NCBI GenBank assembly: GCA_030635405.1
Contig: DAOVZA010000139.1
Coordinates: 1-6,353 of the forward strand
DNA from: Desulfocapsa sp.
Lineage (GTDB): Bacteria > Desulfobacterota > Desulfobulbia > Desulfobulbales > Desulfocapsaceae
Length of the DNA stretch: 6,353 bases
Direction of reading: 5' to 3'
Shown here: in pieces, positions 1-4,702 of the stretch
Layout: every line of letters starts with the position of its first letter
Position numbering within the stretch: the first letter of the stretch is position 1
Translations under genes and position numbers: made by a program
Notes under the pieces: model-generated
The model's input: only the letters and a program-made list of their open reading frames with translations
Told to the model about the DNA's origin: nothing
The model's database searches: none

Positions 1-258
1 AAGTTTAAGGTACTTGAATCTCTGTCGCTCATTGTTATTGCATTCTTCTCCTTTGTCGCAGTCTATTACGGCATTGGAATAGTTGCTGAGTCCATTGAGC
101 TTGGGAGAAAAACATCAACTATGCTTGGTGTTCCTAAATGGATGACTGAAAGTGCCGTCCCCATAGGGTTTTCTTTATTGTTTGTCCAGGCTCTGGTTGA
201 GCTTGTAAAAATTATACGTGGGGAAGATATTACTGCTGTGGAAGGCCATCAGGTCTGA
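1..258 (+). CDS. dctQ: TRAP transporter small permease (DctQ family), 3' end only
   Basis: Frame 1 is open from the first base to the TGA at 256-258 and encodes 85 residues. The start and first half lie upstream of the window. The visible part has a hydrophobic segment (about residues 9-29, LSLIVIAFFSFVAVYYGIGI), a short polar stretch, then PKWMTESAVPIGFSLLFVQALVELVKII, a second membrane helix. The pattern 'lGvPkWmteSavPiGf' ahead of the last helix is characteristic of DctQ-type subunits, which are four-helix inner-membrane proteins. In TRAP transporters the small subunit partners the large permease DctM and a periplasmic binding protein to drive Na+-coupled uptake of carboxylates and related acids. 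The dctM gene directly downstream supports the call. The distance to dctM (130 bp) is long for a gene pair that is usually nearly contiguous or overlapping. Confidence 0.88.
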   Translation, partial: KFKVLESLSLIVIAFFSFVAVYYGIGIVAESIELGRKTSTMLGVPKWMTESAVPIGFSLLFVQALVELVKIIRGEDITAVEGHQV

Positions 259-324
259 TTGTTTTGAGTCCTGGGCCCTCAGAATAAATTCACATCTTCG
301 TTAGCGTCCCCAAATACAAATCAT

Positions 325-360
325 TTTGTAAATAGATCATATACTATGACTGTTTACAAA
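325..360 (+). promoter_or_regulatory. Intercistronic stem-loop between dctQ and dctM
   Basis: TTTGTAAA (325-332) is the exact inverse of TTTACAAA (353-360). Pairing continues inward as T-G wobble, A-T, G-C, a single bulged A at 336, then TCATA (337-341) with TATGA (345-349), closing on the triloop TAC. This gives 16 base pairs with one bulge. A competing hairpin uses the same strand: TACAAA (315-320) can pair with TTTGTA (325-330) over a TCAT loop, so the two folds exclude each other. No T-tract follows, so it does not look like an intrinsic terminator. It could be an mRNA-stability or differential-expression element of the TRAP operon, or a palindromic operator. The pairing is seen in the sequence; the role is inference. 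The rest of the 259-388 gap shows no open reading frame of note. Confidence 0.5.
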
Positions 361-388
361 CTCATTAAGTAAAAATAGATATATCTCC

Positions 389-1660
389 ATGACAACAGCT
401 CTGATTCTTTTTTCCCTGATTTTTCTGCTGCTCCTTCGTGTTCCGGTTGCTTTTGCACTTGGCGGGCTTGGTCTTTTTCTTCTTATCATAGAGGGCTTTA
501 CGCTCACGATGGTTCCCATGGCACTTTTCAGTGCAATGGATAGTTTTTTGCTCCTTGCAGTACCACTGTTTTTATTGATGTCTAATATTCTGCTGAAAGG
601 TGGAATTGGCACTGATTTATTCAGGGCAGTTCAAAGCTGGGTGGGTCATTGGCCAGGTGGCCTCGGTGTGGCAACTATCATTAGTTGTGCAATCTTTGCC
701 GCAATTTCAGGATCTTCTGTTGCTACTGCCGCAACAATTGGAACAGTGGCTATTAAAGAGATGACTGATCGTGGTTACCACCGTCCATTCGTGCTCGGTC
801 TTGTGGCCGCTGGTGGTACACTTGGTATTTTGATTCCGCCATCAATTCCCATGATTGTTTATGGCGTAATCACAGAAGAGTCTATTATTAATCTGTTTCT
901 GGCAGGTGTCGGGCCTGGACTTTTTCTCGCCGGTCTCTTTATCGGTTTTTGCTTTATTTATGCCAGATTTGGCAAAGGCTATGAGGCAACAGCAAAGTCA
1001 ACATGGAAAGAACGAAAGGACGCAACACTGCTTGCGACTCCAACCGTTGCTCTTGCTGCAATTGTTATCGGTGGAATCTACGCCGGATGGTTTACGCCAA
1101 CAGAATCAGCAGGAATCGGATTTTCAGTTTCCCTGCTTATTGTCTACGGAATGCGTCGTATGACCTGGGAAAAATTGAAGGAAGCCGTTCATGATTCCAT
1201 GAAGACAACCGTTACAATTTTTCTGATTATTGCAGGAGCTAAACTATTTGGTAAGGCAATCACTCTCTATCGTATTCCCTTTGAAATTTCAGAAGCAATA
1301 ACTGCAAATATTGCCTCACCTGGATTTTTTATCGTAATTGTTTGTATTGTGCTGCTTATAATGGGCTTCTTCCTTGAATCTCTCTCTATGCTTTTGATTA
1401 TGATGCCGGTGCTCTATCCTTCACTTGCAGTGCTTGGAATTGATCCTATATGGTTTGGTGTGCTTTTTGTCGTAATGATTGAATGTGCGCTTATAACACC
1501 GCCAGTGGGCCTGAATCTTTTCGTTATCCAGGCTGTGGCGCAGGCTCCGATCTCGGAAGTGATACGGGGTGTCTGGCCGTTTATTGTGATAATGTTGGGT
1601 ACAGTATTGCTCCTTTGGTTCTGGCCTGATATGGCCCTTTATATACCCTATAAAATGTAA
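389..1660 (+). CDS. dctM: TRAP transporter large permease (DctM family)
   Basis: A 423-residue, strongly hydrophobic protein of the usual DctM length (about 425), predicted as a 12-helix inner-membrane permease. It is the ion-coupled transport subunit of a TRAP uptake system. Family signatures in order: PVAFALGG near residue 19, SGSSVATAATIG (107-118), GTLGILIPPSIPMIVYG (143-159), AGWFTPTESAGIG (232-244), FLESLSMLLIMMPVLYP (328-344) and ITPPVGLNLFVIQ (369-381). The start is ATG 389: an in-frame stop (TGA, 347-349) and no other ATG, GTG or TTG lie between. No convincing Shine-Dalgarno precedes it (AAAAATAGATATATCTCC), so translation may be weak or helped by other signals. It lies 130 bp after dctQ and 30 bp before a C-C lyase gene, which implies one operon for import and cleavage of an organic acid. 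The family is near certain; the substrate cannot be read from the permease. Confidence 0.96.
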   Translation: MTTALILFSLIFLLLLRVPVAFALGGLGLFLLIIEGFTLTMVPMALFSAMDSFLLLAVPLFLLMSNILLKGGIGTDLFRAVQSWVGHWPGGLGVATIISCAIFAAISGSSVATAATIGTVAIKEMTDRGYHRPFVLGLVAAGGTLGILIPPSIPMIVYGVITEESIINLFLAGVGPGLFLAGLFIGFCFIYARFGKGYEATAKSTWKERKDATLLATPTVALAAIVIGGIYAGWFTPTESAGIGFSVSLLIVYGMRRMTWEKLKEAVHDSMKTTVTIFLIIAGAKLFGKAITLYRIPFEISEAITANIASPGFFIVIVCIVLLIMGFFLESLSMLLIMMPVLYPSLAVLGIDPIWFGVLFVVMIECALITPPVGLNLFVIQAVAQAPISEVIRGVWPFIVIMLGTVLLLWFWPDMALYIPYKM

Positions 1661-1690
1661 ACAGCTTTCTTTACATAAGGTTTTGCCCCA

Positions 1691-2560
1691 ATGCCCACTC
1701 AAGTTGAAAAGCTTCGTAATCTTCTAGCTGAAGATCGATGTCATATCATGCCTTGCTGCTATGACGGAATTTCAGCAAAGATGATTGAACAGGCGGGTTT
1801 TGGGATCACCTTTATGTCAGGGTTTGCCGTATCAGCAGCACGACTCGGTTTACCGGATACTGGTCTTATTTCCTATGGTGAGATGCTTGATCAAGGCAGA
1901 AATATCTGCAGTACTGTCTCAATTCCAGTTATGGGTGATGGCGATACCGGATACGGAAATGCACTGAACGTAAAGCGTACCGTGGATGGTTATGCACGTT
2001 CTGGTTTTGCAGCTGTGATGATAGAGGATCAGGTCTCACCTAAGCGATGTGGACATACCAGGGGGAAATTGATTGTAAGTCGTGATGAGGCTTATGATCG
2101 CATTCAGGCAGCAGCAGATGCCAGAAAAGAAGGGCAGGATATTCTCATTATTGCTCGTACGGATGCCAGGGCCGATCATGGTTTGAATGAAGCCATAACA
2201 CGAGCTCAAACATTTGCAGAACTTGGTGCTGACATTCTTTTTATAGAGGCGCCTGAAAGTATTGAAGAGATGCGAATAATTTGCACGGAAGTGGATGGTG
2301 TCCACATGGCTAATATGATTGATGGTGGTAAGACTCCGGTGCTCTCACCTGATGAATTGCATGCGATTGGTTTCTCAATTGCTGCCTATCCGCTGACCTT
2401 GATTTCCGTTGCCATGGAAGCGATGAAACACGCTCTAAAAGACCTGCAATCAGGAAAGGCACCACAAGCTGTGATGCCTTTTTCTGAAGTTCGTACAATT
2501 GTAGGATTTGATGACTACTACGATGCTGAGAAATGCTACACCACTTCTCGTCGTAAATAA
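1691..2560 (+). CDS. Isocitrate lyase/PEP mutase superfamily C-C lyase (2,3-dimethylmalate lyase / methylisocitrate lyase-like)
   Basis: A 289-residue single-domain TIM-barrel protein of the ICL/PEP mutase superfamily. Visible active-site elements are YDGISA (24-29), MSGF (42-45), LGLPD (52-56), the Mg2+-binding stretch GDGDTGYGN (82-90, D83 and D85), E112-D113, the mobile catalytic loop KRCGH (118-122), IARTDAR (154-160, R156) and FIEAPES (184-190, E186). C120 is the general acid/base of true lyases such as PrpB and isocitrate lyase, and it is absent from PEP mutases and oxaloacetate decarboxylases. That favours cleavage of a 2-hydroxy/2-methyl-substituted di- or tricarboxylate to pyruvate or glyoxylate plus another acid. 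'IEAPES' and 'NMIDGGKTP' (208-216) look closer to dimethylmalate-lyase-type members than to classical PrpB, so the exact substrate is open. A TAAGG Shine-Dalgarno (1676-1680) sits 10 nt before ATG. It lies 30 bp after dctM, probably in the same transcript. No prp-cluster genes (prpC, prpD) are in view. Confidence 0.9.
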   Translation: MPTQVEKLRNLLAEDRCHIMPCCYDGISAKMIEQAGFGITFMSGFAVSAARLGLPDTGLISYGEMLDQGRNICSTVSIPVMGDGDTGYGNALNVKRTVDGYARSGFAAVMIEDQVSPKRCGHTRGKLIVSRDEAYDRIQAAADARKEGQDILIIARTDARADHGLNEAITRAQTFAELGADILFIEAPESIEEMRIICTEVDGVHMANMIDGGKTPVLSPDELHAIGFSIAAYPLTLISVAMEAMKHALKDLQSGKAPQAVMPFSEVRTIVGFDDYYDAEKCYTTSRRK

Positions 2561-2565
2561 GCTAA

Positions 2566-2573
2566 CTTTCTAG
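2566..2573. repeat. Target-site duplication, left copy (CTTTCTAG)
   Basis: CTTTCTAG at 2566-2573 is repeated exactly at 2725-2732, and both copies abut the terminal inverted repeats of the 151-bp element. An 8-bp duplication matches the size known for IS66-family insertions, among others. Confidence 0.82.
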
Positions 2574-2681
2574 GTAACTATTCAGCAGCACTCCAACTAC
2601 GTCCATTTTGACTTCCTCGCATAGCACTAGTATGCTTCGGAACCCAAAATAAACGGATTTGGAGTACTGCTAAACAGTTAC
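2574..2681. repeat. 108-bp imperfect palindrome inside the mobile element
   Basis: Positions 2574-2623 pair with 2631-2681 in one register, with a single bulge (2636) and a 7-nt loop (2624-2630). By hand count 39 of 50 positions are complementary. The outer 23 bp match at 20 positions, which includes the TIR. As RNA this would form a long stem on either strand, so it could act as a bidirectional transcription end or mRNA 3'-stabilising structure between the two convergent genes. No clear T-tract follows on either side, so classical intrinsic termination is not shown. Confidence 0.75.
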
Positions 2682-2724
2682 AGTTCAGATTTAGGAATAA
2701 TTCATTGCTTCGCTGAATAGTTGC
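2574..2724. mobile_element. 151-bp MITE-like non-autonomous element, possibly IS66-related
   Basis: The element is bounded by GTAACTATTCAGC (2574-2586) and GCTGAATAGTTGC (2712-2724). These are inverted repeats matching at 12 of 13 positions, and both are flanked directly by the 8-bp direct repeat CTTTCTAG. No coding capacity is present, so it would need a transposase supplied in trans. Ends starting GTAA with 8-bp duplications are typical of the IS66 family. That affiliation is inference from these two traits only, and the right end reads GCAA. A third copy of the end motif (11 of 13) lies internally at 2669-2681 in the same orientation as the right end, so the right side carries two tandem end-like sequences 43 bp apart. 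It sits exactly between the convergent lyase and rhodanese genes. Confidence 0.78.
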
Positions 2725-2732
2725 CTTTCTAG
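2725..2732. repeat. Target-site duplication, right copy (CTTTCTAG)
   Basis: This is the second exact copy of the 8-bp target. It contains CTA at 2729-2731, the stop codon (TAG) of the minus-strand rhodanese gene, so the insertion duplicated that stop and left the protein's C-terminus intact. Confidence 0.82.
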
Positions 2733-3892
2733 CTCTTTTCTTTATCTGCCTGAGCCTGTGCATAAGCAGTTGCGGCGCATTCGTTTTTCCCAAGATCAAG
2801 TTCTTCTTCTTTTTCGATGTCGTACTGTTCGGTGTTGGCGTTAGCCAGTCGAATAAGTGCGTATTCTGCAGGCTGCTGACGCATATTGTCTTTAATATAC
2901 TGGACGAAGTCTTTTTCCTCAGTCAGTGCAAAAACCTCTGCGTTGCGCTCTTTAACACTTCCAAATGGCTGACAGAAAATGAGATCGTCATTTGCCTCAT
3001 TCCAGTCCATATAGTGACCGGGTAAAACAAAGAGTTTGTCGTCAAATGTTGCAACTTCACGAATTGTATTAAAAAGTAAAACTGCCCACTTATCAACTTG
3101 TCCGCCAAGATCAGGGCGTCCAATGGATTGAATTAGAACGATGTCACCTGAGATCATATAGGTACTATCGATGATGAAGGTGATGGATCCTGGTGTATGC
3201 CCTGGGGTAAACAACACTTTAACTTCAGGTCCACCATCGCTAAAGCTGTGTATTTCATTGTCTGTAAGAGCTTTGTGACCAGCTTTTGTGCCATCAAAGT
3301 CAGCTCCTCCAAAGAAATCAGCTCCGGTTTTTTCTGCAATCTGTCTGGAGCCTGCGATGTAATCGGCCTGGAGATGAGTCTCAAAAGTTTTTGTAATAGT
3401 GCAGCCTTTACTTTTAGCAAAGTCGATATAGAAGTCAATGGCCCGGCTGGGATCAAAAATCATCATCTCTTTGCCGTAGGAGAGTCCGTAACTACAGGAT
3501 GCCTTACCAGGACGAATAAACTGATAGAGGTTGTAATCATCGCCTTCATGAATTGTTTTAGGCACAAGAAGGTTACCCCATGTCTTGATACCACCAGTGA
3601 GGTAGCGGACATCGTCAAAACCATGTTTAACAAGAATCTCGCCTACATATTTGGCTGAACCTTCTTTGGCACAGACAATACGTACTGAACGCCCCTTTGG
3701 CACCTTGGCAACACTTTCGTCTTCAATTTCCATAAAGTCATAGTAGGAAACATTGACCATATCGAAATCGTATGGAGATTCAACCTGAAAACGGCCGAAG
3801 TCTTTATCATTACGTACGTCGAGAACGAGAATATCTTCTTTATCGCTAAGCCATTGAAAGAGCTCTTTTGCTTCGTAGGATGAGAGTGTCAT
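2729..3892 (-). CDS. Rhodanese / metallo-beta-lactamase-fold fusion, persulfide dioxygenase-like
   Basis: A 387-residue cytoplasmic fusion with no signal peptide. Residues 1-110 form a rhodanese domain: LDVRND (24-29), an active-site loop CAKEGSA with C74, and YLTGGIKTWG (97-106). Residues 120-350 form an MBL fold. The usual HxHxDH motif reads H173-L-Q175-A-D177-Y178. H232 (TPGHTPGS), D250 (SGDIVLI, followed by GRPDLGG as in ETHE1-type enzymes) and H293 (LPGH) are present. ETHE1-type persulfide dioxygenases bind one Fe through the first His, the PGHTPGS His and the GD Asp. All three equivalents are kept here (H173, H232, D250). The inferred reaction is oxidation of a low-molecular-weight persulfide to sulfite, with the rhodanese passing sulfane sulfur, but a persulfide or thioester hydrolase is possible. 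Start ATG 3890-3892 has AAGGA 6 nt upstream. The last 30 residues are acidic and of no recognised domain. It has its own likely promoter. Confidence 0.88.
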   Translation of the reverse strand: MTLSSYEAKELFQWLSDKEDILVLDVRNDKDFGRFQVESPYDFDMVNVSYYDFMEIEDESVAKVPKGRSVRIVCAKEGSAKYVGEILVKHGFDDVRYLTGGIKTWGNLLVPKTIHEGDDYNLYQFIRPGKASCSYGLSYGKEMMIFDPSRAIDFYIDFAKSKGCTITKTFETHLQADYIAGSRQIAEKTGADFFGGADFDGTKAGHKALTDNEIHSFSDGGPEVKVLFTPGHTPGSITFIIDSTYMISGDIVLIQSIGRPDLGGQVDKWAVLLFNTIREVATFDDKLFVLPGHYMDWNEANDDLIFCQPFGSVKERNAEVFALTEEKDFVQYIKDNMRQQPAEYALIRLANANTEQYDIEKEEELDLGKNECAATAYAQAQADKEKS

Positions 3893-3912
3893 GTGAGATC
3901 CTTATATTGAGG

Positions 3913-3940
3913 TGTATAATTGAGTGTTTATGGGTGTCAA
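3913..3940 (-). promoter_or_regulatory. Predicted sigma70-type promoter for the rhodanese-MBL gene
   Basis: On the minus strand a perfect -35 TTGACA (plus 3935-3940) is followed after 16 nt by TATACA (plus 3913-3918, 4 of 6 to TATAAT). This predicts a start near 3905 and a very short leader just covering the AAGGA ribosome-binding site (3899-3903). It would let the rhodanese gene be expressed apart from mfd and the HAD gene. The rest of the 3893-4016 gap shows no gene and no clear terminator. Confidence 0.5.
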
Positions 3941-4016
3941 TTCAAATGTTAACAATAAAGTTTACCATAGTGTGTGTATTACAACAAGAAAAGCTAAAGG
4001 GTACAGGGAATAATTT

Positions 4017-4691
4017 TTAAAAGATTAGCTCGTTGAAATAGGTAACTGATGGATAATCCGGGGAAAACTTAACAGGTATGCGTGAACTCGGATATGCTAC
4101 AAAAATTAGAAATCCCATCTCATATTTACTGGCAGAGTCCAATACTTTGGCAGTGTCATCGGCAAGGAGTGTACGTTTCTTATCGTAGCCGAGGTGTTCT
4201 TCAAGCTTTTGCCAGAATTCTGGCTGTTCTTTTGCAAAGCCGATCTCTTCAGCACAGACTATGCGATCAAAATGTGAACCTAATTCAGTTTTTCGCATCT
4301 TGATGTTGAGTGTTTTGGAATGAGCATTAGTGACCAGATGCACCTCTTTATTTATGCTCTTTGCGTATGTGAGGAAATCGACAACATAAGGATGAACCTT
4401 GATAAGGTGATCTATTTTACATTTAAGCTCTGGGATATCAAGACCAAGCTGCTCAGTCCAGTAGTCAAGGTCACACCATTGCAGGGTACTTTCCACCTTT
4501 TGATAACGCTTTAGAAGTTCTTTCCGTGCTTCTTCTTCAGTAAGGTTATTGGTTTCTGCAAAGATTTTCGGAACGTATTCTTCCCAAAAATGGTCATCGA
4601 AGTATTTGTCGAGCAGGGTTCCATCCATATCAAGGAGGATGGTGTCAATCTCTGACCAGGAAAAATCCGGATGTATCTGTTTGTGTGTCAT
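4017..4691 (-). CDS. yrfG: HAD-family hydrolase, YrfG-like GMP/IMP nucleotidase
   Basis: A 224-residue HAD phosphatase that matches, as I recall that protein, E. coli YrfG (222 aa) along its length, including 'DTiLLDMDGTLLD..FD..FW', 'TLqWcDLDYWtEQLGLDI' and 'LvTNAHs'. Catalytic motifs are motif I D21-M-D23-G-T (nucleophile and acid/base), motif II T121 in VTNAH, motif III K154 in GFAKEQ, and motif IV D178-D179 in LLADDT. The helical cap lies between motifs I and II. The family dephosphorylates purine nucleoside 5'-monophosphates in the cytoplasm; that activity is inferred by homology. The ATG at 4689-4691 has no obvious Shine-Dalgarno, and the next Met is inside motif I (M22), so this start is firm. 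It lies 11 bp after the mfd stop, which suggests reinitiation by ribosomes finishing mfd and co-transcription with it. Confidence 0.88.
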   Translation of the reverse strand: MTHKQIHPDFSWSEIDTILLDMDGTLLDKYFDDHFWEEYVPKIFAETNNLTEEEARKELLKRYQKVESTLQWCDLDYWTEQLGLDIPELKCKIDHLIKVHPYVVDFLTYAKSINKEVHLVTNAHSKTLNIKMRKTELGSHFDRIVCAEEIGFAKEQPEFWQKLEEHLGYDKKRTLLADDTAKVLDSASKYEMGFLIFVAYPSSRIPVKFSPDYPSVTYFNELIF

Positions 4692-4702
4692 AAGTATTTG
4701 TT

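Noticed and set aside
271..282. GC-rich palindrome GGGCCC after dctQ as a terminator
   Set aside because: Only six self-complementary bases with no loop and no T-tract; the downstream genes appear to belong to the same operon.
353..381. Promoter for dctM using TTTACA as -35
   Set aside because: At 17-nt spacing the -10 would be TAGATA, a poor match and only 7 nt from the start codon, too close for a normal leader.
337..612. 91-codon minus-strand open frame overlapping the dctM start
   Set aside because: Most of it is antisense to dctM transmembrane segments, giving a basic, low-complexity translation with no family resemblance.
3197..3658. 153-codon plus-strand open frame
   Set aside because: It lies wholly antisense to the well-supported rhodanese-MBL gene, shows no recognisable domain, and is explained by codon bias of the real gene.
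3990..4016. Possible terminator after the HAD gene
   Set aside because: GGGTACAGGG has no matching inverted arm nearby, so a hairpin cannot be supported.
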